Part shown: positions 8,691 to 16,943 of the stretch, in pieces
Position numbering within the stretch: the stretch's first letter is position 1
How the letters are laid out: each line of letters begins with the position of its first letter
The notes under the pieces: model-generated
Told to the model about the DNA's origin: nothing
The model's input: only the letters and a program-made list of their open reading frames with translations
Databases searched by the model: none
DNA from: CALABS01 sp050260775
GTDB lineage: Bacteria > Pseudomonadota > Alphaproteobacteria > Rhodospirillales > Magnetospirillaceae
Direction: 5' to 3'
NCBI GenBank assembly: GCA_050260775.1
Contig: JBLNCP010000043.1
Span: 85,377-149,376 of the forward strand
DNA: 64,000 bases
Translations under genes and position numbers: made by a program

Positions 8691-9457
8691 TCGGCCTCCA
8701 GCCTGGCCTTGAGGTAGGACAGCATCGGATAGAGCGCGGCGAACAGGGCGATCAGGAAGCCGTACTGCCCCTCGCGGTAGCCCTTGCGGCCGATGTAGCA
8801 CTTGAAGAAGCGCGAGACCATGCGCCGCAAATTGTTGGCGAAGCTGCCCGGGTTGCCGCTCTCGCGCAGGTCGCGGGCCCGGGCCGAGGTATAGCGGTCG
8901 AGCCGGCGGATCATGTCGCTGATGTTCGTGTCGACGTAATGGTCGATCGGCGTCTTCAGGCGGCCGATCGGCCCCTTCATCTCGAGGCTGGGGTGGATGC
9001 GCTGGTCGCCCCAGCGCTTGCATCCCCTGGCCGACAGCCGTGGGGCCGCCGACACTCCCCACGACGCCCCCCAGCCGTAGCGGACCAGGCGGGTGCCGAC
9101 GTAATTGTCGAAGGGAATGAGGAAGATCCCGGGAGGGGCGGCGGCGATGGCGGCGCGGATCTCGGCGAGCAGGGCGGCCGGCACGCGCTCGTCGGCGTCG
9201 ACCTCGAGGATCCAGTCGCCGCCGCAGGCGTCGAGGCCGGCGTTGCGGCGCGGCCCTTCCAGGTCCCAGGCGCCCGAGACGATGTTTCCGGTAAAGCTCC
9301 GCGCGATCGCTTCCGACCCGTCGGTGCACTTGTCCAGCACCACCACGATCTCGTCGGCGCCGACCAGGCGGCTGAGGCAGTCGGCCAGCTGGGCTTCCTC
9401 GTTGTGGGCCACCACCAGCGCCGACAGGCGCGGTGCACGCGCATCCCCCGTCTTCAA
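8687..9457 (-). CDS. Family 2 glycosyltransferase, WaaE/KdtX-like
   Basis: This GT-A enzyme of about 256 residues has LSALVVAHNEEAQLADCL at its N-terminus, the VDADERVP metal-binding DxD-type motif, and a C-terminal RDLRESGNPGSFANNLRRMV region like the WaaE family of LPS-core transferases. The start is unusual. TTG at 9457 overlaps the upstream stop as TTGA and follows GGGGAG, whereas the GTG at 9475 has no ribosome-binding site, so TTG is preferred. It lies between GT4 and GT9 genes in one minus-strand operon, consistent with assembly of an LPS core or capsule oligosaccharide. Confidence 0.85.
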   Translation of the reverse strand: MKTGDARAPRLSALVVAHNEEAQLADCLSRLVGADEIVVVLDKCTDGSEAIARSFTGNIVSGAWDLEGPRRNAGLDACGGDWILEVDADERVPAALLAEIRAAIAAAPPGIFLIPFDNYVGTRLVRYGWGASWGVSAAPRLSARGCKRWGDQRIHPSLEMKGPIGRLKTPIDHYVDTNISDMIRRLDRYTSARARDLRESGNPGSFANNLRRMVSRFFKCYIGRKGYREGQYGFLIALFAALYPMLSYLKARLEAE

Positions 9458-10410
9458 CCCACTACTCTCCCCCACAAGGCGGTCGCCGCGTCGACCACCC
9501 GGTCGACGTCCAGATCGGTCATCAGGCTGACCGTGGTGGCGTAATCGTAATCGGCGGCCTCAATGTAATCGCGAAAGCTCTTGTCCGCACGGACGAAAGC
9601 GGCTTTGCGGCCCCAGGGCGCGTACAAGGCGTCGTTGCTGGGGCCGAACACCCCCAGGGTGGGGATGCCGGTGGCCGCGGCCATATGCATCAGGCCCGAA
9701 TCGTTGCCCAGATAGAAGGCGCAGCGCTCCAGGCAGGCGGCGCCCGCCGGCAGGTCGGTGGCGCCCACCAGGTCGATGCGGCGATCGGCGGCCAGCGCAT
9801 CGAGCACCGGCTGGGCGGCAGGCCGTTCATTGGCGGCGGCGAACACCGCGACGCGGGCGCCGGGCAGGATGCCGCCCGCGGCGGTCAGGCGCTCGACGGC
9901 GGCGACGAAGCGATCGGCCGGCCATTGCTTGCCGGCCCAATTGGCGGCGGGCCCCACGGCAAGCACCGGCCCGCCCGCGGGGATCAGCCGGTCCGCCTCG
10001 GCGCGCGCCCGGTCGTCCAGCCACACGCGGGGGGTCGGCGGGTCGTCGAAACGCCCAACCAGGGCGCCCAGCTGGCGGGCACGGTGGATGGGATTGTGGG
10101 TGGGGCGGTAGACGATGCGCCGGGCCGCCGGAACCGTCCACGCGAAGGCCGAAGCGCGCAAGTCGACGACCAGGTCCCACCAGGTTAAGGCGGTCTCGCG
10201 CCACAGGTGGCGCCAATGCGCCGCCATCTTGCCCTTGGCCATGACGATGATGCGCTCGAGACCGGGAACGGCGCGGAACAGGGGCGCGGGCGCCGGCCCG
10301 CAGGCGACGGTCACCCTGGCGTTCGGCGCCTGCTCCAGCAGGTGAGCCAGCAGCCCGGTGGACAGCACGCAATCGCCGATGCGGTTGGAGGTGACGAAAA
10401 GAATCCTCAC
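9454..10410 (-). CDS. Family 9 glycosyltransferase (heptosyltransferase-like)
   Basis: The protein begins MRILFVTSNRIGDCVLSTGLL from GTG at 10410, which is the classic start of ADP-heptose:LPS heptosyltransferase relatives, and has 318 residues. The C-terminal half carries GPAANWAGKQWP and FYLGNDSGLMHMAAATGIP, the GT9 donor-binding motifs. An upstream in-frame GTG at 10458 would add 16 unconserved residues and is less likely. It is first in a five-gene minus-strand run and diverges from a GT2 gene, with about 113 bp of shared upstream sequence. The donor sugar cannot be read from sequence. Confidence 0.87.
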   Translation of the reverse strand: MRILFVTSNRIGDCVLSTGLLAHLLEQAPNARVTVACGPAPAPLFRAVPGLERIIVMAKGKMAAHWRHLWRETALTWWDLVVDLRASAFAWTVPAARRIVYRPTHNPIHRARQLGALVGRFDDPPTPRVWLDDRARAEADRLIPAGGPVLAVGPAANWAGKQWPADRFVAAVERLTAAGGILPGARVAVFAAANERPAAQPVLDALAADRRIDLVGATDLPAGAACLERCAFYLGNDSGLMHMAAATGIPTLGVFGPSNDALYAPWGRKAAFVRADKSFRDYIEAADYDYATTVSLMTDLDVDRVVDAATALWGRVVG

Positions 10411-10523
10411 GGCTGCGCTCGCCACCGCCCTTTCGGGGAGGTACCTCGTTCTTGACACTCCAGGCGGTCTTCTTTAACAGCAGAGGCACACCGGATCAAA
10501 ACTTTCCTCGGGCCAAGGAACGC

Positions 10524-11435
10524 ATGTCCGCCCAAGCCGACCCCTGGTCCCGGGTAGCGGTCGTCACCGTTACCCACCATTCCGCGGCCATCATCGAGCC
10601 CTGCCTTCGGTCGGTCGCCAAGGCCGCCCAGGTCATCGTCGTCGACAACGCCAGCGATGACGACACGCCGGCGGCGGTGCGCAGGATCCTTCCCACCGTC
10701 GACCTCGTCGAGAACAAGATCGGGCGCGGCTTCGGCAACGGCTGCAACCAGGGTCTCGAGCGCGTGACGGCCGAGTTCGCGCTGCTGCTGGGCCCCGATT
10801 CCACCATCGACGACGACTCGCTGTCCCGCCTGGTCGGGGCCGCCGACACCTGGCCCGAGGGCGCCATGTTCGGGCCGGCCATCATCGCCCCCGACGGCCA
10901 CGTCGAGCTGTCGCACGACATCGGCCTGTTCGAGCGCATGAACGGCGGCAAGCGCGTCGACCTCCACATGCTGCCCGAGGGCCCCCTGTGCGCCGAGCAC
11001 CTGTCGGGCGCGGTGCTGCTGGTGCGCATGGACATGCTGCGCCGGGTCGGTTTCTTCGACCGCAACATCTTCCTCTATTACGAGGACGACGATCTGTGCA
11101 TCCGCATGCGCCGGGCCGGGCACAGCCTGATCCTGGTGCCCGAGGCGCGCGCCACCCATGTGGGCGGCGGCTCGTCGCGGCCCAGCGTGCACCATCGCTG
11201 GGAGAAGTTCTGGCACATGGCGTGGTCCCGGCTCTACATCGAGGCCAAGTACAAGGGCCGCGGCGCGGCGCTCGCCTCGGCGGCCAGCCGCGCCCCGCTG
11301 TTCCTGGCCAAGGCGCTGGGCTACGCGCTGAAGTTCGACAAGTGGAAGCTGGTGCGCGACGCCGCGCGCCTCGGCGGCACCCTGGCCTGGGTGGCCGGGG
11401 TCAAGGCCATGCCGGTGGTGGAGGATCGTAAATGA
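10524..11435 (+). CDS. Family 2 glycosyltransferase (rhamnosyltransferase-like)
   Basis: The protein has 303 residues from ATG at 10524, with AAGGA five bases upstream; in-frame starts further upstream lack a ribosome-binding site. GT-A features are VAVVTVTHHSAAIIEPCL, IVVDNASDDDTPA, the LLLGPDSTIDDDSL metal-binding region and FFDRNIFLYYEDDDLCIRMR, which is shared with dTDP-rhamnosyl transferases of the wbbL type. Its stop overlaps rfbF by 4 bp (ATGA). It is therefore the first gene of the branched CDP-sugar operon and is a good candidate to transfer that sugar. Confidence 0.87.
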   Translation: MSAQADPWSRVAVVTVTHHSAAIIEPCLRSVAKAAQVIVVDNASDDDTPAAVRRILPTVDLVENKIGRGFGNGCNQGLERVTAEFALLLGPDSTIDDDSLSRLVGAADTWPEGAMFGPAIIAPDGHVELSHDIGLFERMNGGKRVDLHMLPEGPLCAEHLSGAVLLVRMDMLRRVGFFDRNIFLYYEDDDLCIRMRRAGHSLILVPEARATHVGGGSSRPSVHHRWEKFWHMAWSRLYIEAKYKGRGAALASAASRAPLFLAKALGYALKFDKWKLVRDAARLGGTLAWVAGVKAMPVVEDRK

Positions 11436-12205
11436 AGGCCGTCATCCTTGCCGGCGGGCGCGGCACCCGCATCTCCGAAGAAAGCAACACCCGGCCCAAG
11501 CCGATGATCGAGATCGGCGGCAAGCCGATCATCTGGCACATCATGAACATCTATGCGGCCCACGGCGTGAAGGACTTCATCGTCTGCGCCGGCTACAAGG
11601 GCTACATGCTCAAGGAGTACTTCGTGAATCTCGTGCTCCACCACTCCGACGTGACGGTGGACATGGGCAAGCGCACGGTGAACTACCTCGACGACAAAGC
11701 GCCCGACTGGAAGATCACGGTGATCGACACCGGGCTCGACACCATGACCGGCGGCCGCCTCAAGCGCGTCCGGCCCTACCTCGATCCCGAGGAGCCGTTC
11801 TGCATGACCTACGGCGACGGCGTCGGCGACGTCGACATCTCCGCCGCCCTGGCCTTCCACAAGAGCCACGGGCTGGCCGCCACCATGACCACGGTCCGCC
11901 CCCCCGCCCGCTTCGGCGCGGTGCAGATGGACGGCGACCGCATCACCTCGTTCATGGAGAAGCACGCGTCCGAGGGCGGCTTCATCAATGGCGGCTTCTT
12001 CGTGCTCGACCCGTCGGTGATCGATTTGGTCGACGGCGACGCCACCGTCTGGGAATCGGAGCCGCTGGAGCGCCTGGCCGCCGCCGGCCAGCTCGCCGCC
12101 TACCGCCACACCGGCTTCTGGCAGCCGATGGACACCCTTCGCGAGAAGACCCAGCTCGAAGAGATGTGGGCGGGCGGCAAGGCACCGTGGAAGGTCTGGG
12201 AATGA
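11432..12205 (+). CDS. rfbF: Glucose-1-phosphate cytidylyltransferase
   Basis: This 257-residue RfbF makes CDP-glucose from CTP and glucose-1-phosphate. The N-terminus MKAVILAGGRGTRISEES is specific to the cytidylyl group, compared with the Rml-type SRLYPLT. Other signatures are RPKPMIEIGGKPIIWHIM, the CAGYKGYMLKEYF segment, the MTYGDGVGDVDI metal-binding aspartate region, and FWQPMDTLREK near the C-terminus. It opens the CDP-3,6-dideoxy or branched-sugar pathways. The usual next enzyme, CDP-glucose 4,6-dehydratase (RfbG), is not in this window. Confidence 0.96.
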   Translation: MKAVILAGGRGTRISEESNTRPKPMIEIGGKPIIWHIMNIYAAHGVKDFIVCAGYKGYMLKEYFVNLVLHHSDVTVDMGKRTVNYLDDKAPDWKITVIDTGLDTMTGGRLKRVRPYLDPEEPFCMTYGDGVGDVDISAALAFHKSHGLAATMTTVRPPARFGAVQMDGDRITSFMEKHASEGGFINGGFFVLDPSVIDLVDGDATVWESEPLERLAAAGQLAAYRHTGFWQPMDTLREKTQLEEMWAGGKAPWKVWE

Positions 12206-12220
12206 CGCGCCGTCGGCGCT

Positions 12221-13489
12221 ATGGTCTCACCGCCCGCTAATCCAGATCAGGATCGCCCCCAAGTGACCACTCCCGTCTGCCGGTTCTGCGCCAAGCCCCT
12301 GACGAAGACCTTCGTCGACCTGGGCGAGACTCCGCTGGCCAATTCCTACATCGACGCCGGCGACCGGCGGGTCGAGCCGCGCTTTCCGCTGCATGCCCGC
12401 GTGTGCTCGTCCTGCCGTCTGGTGCAGGTCGACGCGGTGGCGGCGCCCGAGGAGATCTTCGGGCACTACGCCTACTTCTCCAGCTACTCGACCTCGTGGG
12501 TCGAGCATGCCCGCCGCTTCGCCGAGGCGATGACCAGGCGCCTGGGCCTGGGGCCGCAGAGCCGGGTGGTCGAGGTGGCGTCCAACGACGGCTACCTGCT
12601 CAAGCATTTCGTCGCCGCCGGGATCCCGGCGCTGGGCATCGAACCGGCCGCCAACGTCGCCGCCGTGGCGGTCGCCGCCGGCGTGCCCACCGAGGCAGTG
12701 TTCTTCGGCCTCGACACCGCCAAGGACCTCAAGGCACGCGGCTTCGCCGCCGATCTGCTGGTCGGCAACAACGTGCTGGCGCACGTCCCCGACATCAACG
12801 ATTTCGTCGCCGGCCTGTCGTACCTGCTCAAGGACCAGGGCGTGCTGTCGATGGAGTTTCCGCATCTGCTCAGTCTGATGAAGCAGGTGCAGTTCGACAC
12901 CATCTACCACGAGCACTTCTGCTACCTGTCGGTGCTGTCGGTCGAACGGGTGTTCGGCGCCCATGGCCTGCGCGTGTTCGACGTCGAGGAGTTGCCCACC
13001 CACGGCGGTTCGCTGCGCGTGCTGGCCTGCCGCAAGGGGGCCGCCTACGCTGAAGGCGCCGGCCTAGCCAAGGTGCGGGCCGACGAGGCCGCCGCCGGGC
13101 TCGACGACGATGCCGCCTACGAGGGCTTCGAGGCCAAGGTCAAGGCGGTGCGCGAGGCGTTGCTGGCCTTCGTCGCCAAGGCCAAGGCCGAGGGCAAGCG
13201 CATCGCCGCCTACGGTGCCGCCGCCAAGGGCAACACGTTGTTGAACTATTGCGGCCTGACCGCCGACGACATCGACTTCGTGGTCGACCGCAACCCCCAC
13301 AAGCAGGGCCACCTGCTGCCCGGCAGCCACATCCCGGTGCTCGACGTCGCCAAGCTGCACGAGGCCAAGCCCGACTACGTGCTGATCCTGCCCTGGAACC
13401 TCAAGGACGAGATCGTGCGCGAGAACGCCGAGGTGACCGCGTGGGGCGGACGCTTCGTGGTGCCGATTCCCACCACCGTCGTGTTGTAA
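12221..13489 (+). CDS. SAM-dependent sugar C-methyltransferase (TylC3/NovU-like, three-domain)
   Basis: This 422-residue protein has the three-domain architecture of NDP-hexose C-methyltransferases. Residues 15-75 form a zinc-binding domain (CRFCAKPL and CSSCRLVQVD give four cysteines). The middle is a class I SAM fold (VVEVASNDGYLLKHF, GIEPAANVA, NNVLAHVPDI). The C-terminal third is a Rossmann-like domain (IAAYGAAAKGNTLLNYC). HEHFCYLS carries the tyrosine/histidine pair that acts in substrate enolisation in this family. It would methylate C3 of a 4-keto-6-deoxy sugar. The start is uncertain: ATG 12221, or GTG 12263 just before the zinc domain. Confidence 0.88.
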   Translation: MVSPPANPDQDRPQVTTPVCRFCAKPLTKTFVDLGETPLANSYIDAGDRRVEPRFPLHARVCSSCRLVQVDAVAAPEEIFGHYAYFSSYSTSWVEHARRFAEAMTRRLGLGPQSRVVEVASNDGYLLKHFVAAGIPALGIEPAANVAAVAVAAGVPTEAVFFGLDTAKDLKARGFAADLLVGNNVLAHVPDINDFVAGLSYLLKDQGVLSMEFPHLLSLMKQVQFDTIYHEHFCYLSVLSVERVFGAHGLRVFDVEELPTHGGSLRVLACRKGAAYAEGAGLAKVRADEAAAGLDDDAAYEGFEAKVKAVREALLAFVAKAKAEGKRIAAYGAAAKGNTLLNYCGLTADDIDFVVDRNPHKQGHLLPGSHIPVLDVAKLHEAKPDYVLILPWNLKDEIVRENAEVTAWGGRFVVPIPTTVVL

Positions 13490-13493
13490 CCGC

Positions 13494-14024
13494 ATGAGGA
13501 TCGAGGCGACCCGCATCCCGGGCGTGATGGTGGTGGAGGTCAGCCCCCACGCCGACGACCGGGGCCTGTTCGCCCGCACCTTCGACGCCGCGTTGTTCGC
13601 AGCCGCCGGCCTGCCCACCGAATGGCCGCAATGCAACACCTCGTGGAACCCGCGCCGGGGCACGCTGAGGGGCATGCATTACCAGGCCGAGCCCGGCCCC
13701 GAGCCCAAGCTGGTCCGCTGCACCCGCGGCCGCATCTTCGACGTGGCGGTGGACCTCCGGCCAGGTTCGCCCACCTTCCGCTCCTGGGTGGGAACCGAGC
13801 TGTCCGCCGACCGCCGCAACGCCCTCTATGTGCCGCCCGGCTGCGCCCACGGCTTTCTCACCCTCGAGGACGGCGCCGAGGTGTTCTACCAGATGGGGGC
13901 CGCCTACGTGCCGGACCTGGCGCGCGGTGTCCGCTGGAACGATCCCGCCTTCGCCATCGAGTGGCCGTTCGCGCCCGCCCTGATCGGCGAGCGCGACGCC
14001 GCCTATCCGGATTTCCGGCCGTGA
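13494..14024 (+). CDS. dTDP-4-dehydrorhamnose 3,5-epimerase-like cupin
   Basis: This 176-residue RmlC-fold protein has the family's DDRGLFARTFDAALF, NTSWNPRRGTLRGMHYQ (catalytic histidine), KLVRCTRGRIFDVAVDLR and LYVPPGCAHGFLTLEDGAEVFYQM patterns (quoted in pieces). It starts 4 bp after the C-methyltransferase gene and overlaps the next reductase gene as GTGA. In this setting it is probably not for rhamnose. It would epimerise C3 and/or C5 of the C-methylated CDP-4-keto sugar, as paralogues do in branched-sugar pathways. The substrate is inferred from context. Confidence 0.88.
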   Translation: MRIEATRIPGVMVVEVSPHADDRGLFARTFDAALFAAAGLPTEWPQCNTSWNPRRGTLRGMHYQAEPGPEPKLVRCTRGRIFDVAVDLRPGSPTFRSWVGTELSADRRNALYVPPGCAHGFLTLEDGAEVFYQMGAAYVPDLARGVRWNDPAFAIEWPFAPALIGERDAAYPDFRP

Positions 14025-14914
14025 CGCGGGTGCTGGTCACCGGGGCCACCGGCTTCGTCGGCCGCCACGCCATCGCCCCGCTGCTGGCCAAGGGCTACGA
14101 GGTGCACGCGCTGTCGCGGCGGCCGGGGGCCGAGCCGGGGGTGACCTGGCATCAGGGCGACGTCCTCGATCCGGCCTTCGTCGCCCGGGTGGCGGCCGAG
14201 GTTCGGGCCAGCCACTGCCTGCATTTGGCCTGGGAGGTCGGCCCCGGCTACTGGACGGCGCCCGGCAATATGGACTGGGTTGCCGCCACGCTGTCGCTGC
14301 TGCGGGCCTTCCACCAGGCCGGGGGGCGGCGCTTCGTCGGCGCCGGCAGCTGCGCCGAGTACGATTGGAGCCACGACCACGAGCGCTTCGCCGAGGACGT
14401 GGCACGGGCGCCGGCCACCTTCTACGGCGTTGCCAAGGACGCCACCCGCCGCATGATCGAGGCCTATGCGCGCGAGACCGGCCTGTCCTGGGCCTGGGGC
14501 GTGATGTTCCTGTCCTTCGGGCCCTTCGAGCGGCCGGAACGGCTGGTGCCCTCGGTCATCCGCGCCCTGCTGGCCGGCGAGCGGGCGCGCACCACGGCGG
14601 GAACGCAGCCGCGCGACTTCATGGACAGCCGCGACCAGGGGTCGGCCTTCGCCGCATTGGTCGACGGTACGGTCGAGGGCGTCGTCAACGTGGCGAGCGG
14701 AGAGCCCACCGCCGTCGCCGAGGTGGTGGGCCTGCTGGGTGAGCTGACTGGCCGGCCGGATCTGCTGGATATCGGCGCCTTGCCGACCCGTCCCGGCGAG
14801 CCGCAGCGCCTGGTCGCCGACGTGCGTCGGCTCCGTGACGAGGTCGGATTCACGTCCCGCCACACCCTGCGCGACGGCCTCGCCGACGCCATCGAATGGT
14901 GGCGGACCGCCTAG
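14021..14914 (+). CDS. NAD(P)-dependent sugar 4-ketoreductase/epimerase (extended SDR)
   Basis: The protein has 297 residues from GTG at 14021, overlapping the previous stop by 4 bp. The Rossmann motif VLVTGATGFVGRHA is at the N-terminus. Further features are HLAWEVGPGYW, GAGSCAEYDW (catalytic Ser region), TFYGVAKDATRRM (YxxxK), and a downstream substrate-binding RDFMDSRDQGSAF. It is likely the final 4-keto reductase of the CDP-branched-sugar pathway, because it is the last gene of that operon. Its TAG stop interlocks with the TAG of the convergent dehydrogenase in the single tetranucleotide CTAG. Confidence 0.85.
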   Translation: MTRVLVTGATGFVGRHAIAPLLAKGYEVHALSRRPGAEPGVTWHQGDVLDPAFVARVAAEVRASHCLHLAWEVGPGYWTAPGNMDWVAATLSLLRAFHQAGGRRFVGAGSCAEYDWSHDHERFAEDVARAPATFYGVAKDATRRMIEAYARETGLSWAWGVMFLSFGPFERPERLVPSVIRALLAGERARTTAGTQPRDFMDSRDQGSAFAALVDGTVEGVVNVASGEPTAVAEVVGLLGELTGRPDLLDIGALPTRPGEPQRLVADVRRLRDEVGFTSRHTLRDGLADAIEWWRTA

Positions 14915-16188
14915 AGCGTCCAGGAGCGCAGGCCGGCGGGAAGCTCCGTCTCCCGCCACATCCCCTTGATGTCGGCCACCAGCCCGCCTTGCCGCACCAG
15001 GGTGGCGAGCGTCTCGGGCCCGAAGGCGACGTAGGCGTCGTGCGGGACCGCACCGACCACGCAATCGTAGCCGGCGGCGCCATCCAGGCTGGCCTTCAGC
15101 GCGAGGTCGTATTCGTGCCGCGCCTCGTCGGGGTCGGCCATGGGGTCGTGCACCTCGACGGCATGGCCTAGGCCTTCGAGCGCGCGGACCACGTCGATCA
15201 CCTTGGTGTTGCGCAGATCCGGCACGTTCTCCTTGAAGGTCAGGCCCAGCACCAGAATGCGGGCGGGCTTGCGGTCCAGGCGGGCATCGACCTGCTCGGC
15301 GACATAGGCGCCCATGCCGTCGTTGATGCGGCGCCCGGCCAGGATGATCTCGGGGTGGTGGCCGTTGTCCTGGGCGCATTGCGCCAGATAGAACGGGTCG
15401 ACGCCGATGCAGTGGCCGCCGACCAGGCCGGGCCGGAAGTTGAGGAAGTTCCACTTGGTGGCCGAGGCCTCCAGCACGTCGTAGACCGACAGGCCCAGGC
15501 GCTGGAAGATCATGGTCACTTCGTTGATGAAGGCGATGTTGATGTCGCGCTGCGCGTTCTCGATCACCTTGGCGGCCTCGGCCACCTTGATGCTGGCGGC
15601 GCGGAAGACGCCGCCGCTGGTGACGGATCCGTAGATCCGCGCCAACAGGTCGGTGACCTCGGGGGTCTGGCCGGCCACCACCTTGGTGATGCGCTCGACG
15701 GTGTGCTGGCGGTCGCCGGGATTGATGCGCTCGGGGCTGTAGCCCAGGAAGAAGTCGACACCCGCCTTCAGGCCCGACACCGCTTCCAGCAGCGGGCCGC
15801 AGATGTCCTCGGTGACGCCGGGATAGACGGTGCTTTCGAACACCACCACCTGACGGCGGCCCTTCTCCAGCACCGAGCCGACGCTGCGGCAGGCGGATTC
15901 GACCGGGCGCAGGTCGGGGCGGTTGTCGGCGGTCACCGGGGTCGGCACCGTCACGATGTACACGTCGGCGCCGCGGCAATCCTCGATGGCGGTGGTCAGG
16001 TGGATGGTGCTGGCGCGGAGCGCCGGCGCCTCAACCTCGCCGGTGCGGTCGAAGCCGCGGTGGAGCTCGTCGACGCGCGGGCCGCTGATGTCCATGCCGA
16101 TCGTCGGGAAGTGGCGCGCAATGGCGACGGCCAGCGGCAGCCCGACATAGCCCAGTCCGATGACGGCGATCTTGGTGGAATCAGGCAT
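14911..16188 (-). CDS. Nucleotide-sugar dehydrogenase (TviB/WbpO-like UDP-HexNAc 6-dehydrogenase)
   Basis: The protein has 425 residues from ATG at 16188, preceded by AGGAAAG. The N-terminal NAD-binding motif is IAVIGLGYVGLPLAVA. Further signatures are VYIVTVPTPV, VVFESTVYPGVTEDICGPLL, GYSPERINPGD, KVIENAQRDINIAFINE with the catalytic lysine/asparagine, and RPGLVGGHCIGVDPFY with the catalytic cysteine. These fit the Vi-antigen TviB/WbpO group, which oxidises UDP-GlcNAc or UDP-GalNAc to the uronate. It overlaps the acetyltransferase gene upstream by 8 bp and converges tightly on the reductase gene. Confidence 0.92.
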   Translation of the reverse strand: MPDSTKIAVIGLGYVGLPLAVAIARHFPTIGMDISGPRVDELHRGFDRTGEVEAPALRASTIHLTTAIEDCRGADVYIVTVPTPVTADNRPDLRPVESACRSVGSVLEKGRRQVVVFESTVYPGVTEDICGPLLEAVSGLKAGVDFFLGYSPERINPGDRQHTVERITKVVAGQTPEVTDLLARIYGSVTSGGVFRAASIKVAEAAKVIENAQRDINIAFINEVTMIFQRLGLSVYDVLEASATKWNFLNFRPGLVGGHCIGVDPFYLAQCAQDNGHHPEIILAGRRINDGMGAYVAEQVDARLDRKPARILVLGLTFKENVPDLRNTKVIDVVRALEGLGHAVEVHDPMADPDEARHEYDLALKASLDGAAGYDCVVGAVPHDAYVAFGPETLATLVRQGGLVADIKGMWRETELPAGLRSWTL

Positions 16189-16816
16189 CAACACTTTCCT
16201 GCATCTTGGGGCTGGCAACCTCACCCTGGCGGCGGCCGCTGTCAAGCCGCTGGGCGGCGGCGACGAAGCTTTCCACGTCGCCGTAGAAGAAGGATTCGAA
16301 CTCCCGGATCCTTTCGTCCGGCCAGAACCACCACTCGATCTCGAGCAGGGCGGCGACGATCTCGGGGGCGAAGCGGTGGCGGATCACCCGCGCGGGATTG
16401 CCGCCGACGATGGCGTAGGGGGGCACGTCCTTGGTCACCACCGCGCGCGCCGCCACCACGGCGCCGTTGCCGATGGTGACGCCGTCCATGATCACCGCCT
16501 CGGAGCCGATCCACACGTCGTGGCCGATGCGGACGGGCCCGCGCGCGACGGCATCCTGGTTGCCCTTGTCGGGGTGGAGCAGCAGCGTGCGCAGCGGATA
16601 GGTGGTCGGCAGGTCGGTGGGGTGGCCGACCAGGCAGAAGATGCGGGCGTCGTGGGCGATGGAACAGAAATTGCCGATCTCCACCGGCACCTTCGGCGAG
16701 ATGCCGTGGAACATCGCCCGGCTGACGCCATAGGTGCCGCGGCCGACCCGGATGTGGTCGGGCAGCTTCTTTTCCCGGGGCTTGAGCCCCAGCAACCGGC
16801 GCACAAATCGCTTCAT
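16181..16816 (-). CDS. CatB-type hexapeptide O-acetyltransferase
   Basis: This 211-residue protein begins MKRFVRRLLGLKPREKK. It is a left-handed beta-helix acetyltransferase of the xenobiotic/CatB group, shown by EIGNFCSIAHDARIF, GPVRIGHDVWIGSEAVIMDG, VTIGNGAVVAARAVVTKDVP and PYAIVGGNPARVIRHRF, followed by a helical tail with IEWWFWPDERI. GHPTD near residue 73 is the usual position of the catalytic histidine. Its stop overlaps the dehydrogenase start, so both belong to one surface-glycan unit. O-acetylation of a polysaccharide residue is more plausible than drug resistance here. Confidence 0.85.
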   Translation of the reverse strand: MKRFVRRLLGLKPREKKLPDHIRVGRGTYGVSRAMFHGISPKVPVEIGNFCSIAHDARIFCLVGHPTDLPTTYPLRTLLLHPDKGNQDAVARGPVRIGHDVWIGSEAVIMDGVTIGNGAVVAARAVVTKDVPPYAIVGGNPARVIRHRFAPEIVAALLEIEWWFWPDERIREFESFFYGDVESFVAAAQRLDSGRRQGEVASPKMQESVDA

Positions 16817-16943
16817 CGGTGGCTTTACCCCGAATGGCTGGGTGGCCAACCATGCCCGAGGGCATAAGGATACTGCAACACCCATGCTGTCGTGATATAC
16901 CGCGACTCCGCCCCGGACCGCACGACCTGCCCAGGAGACATGG

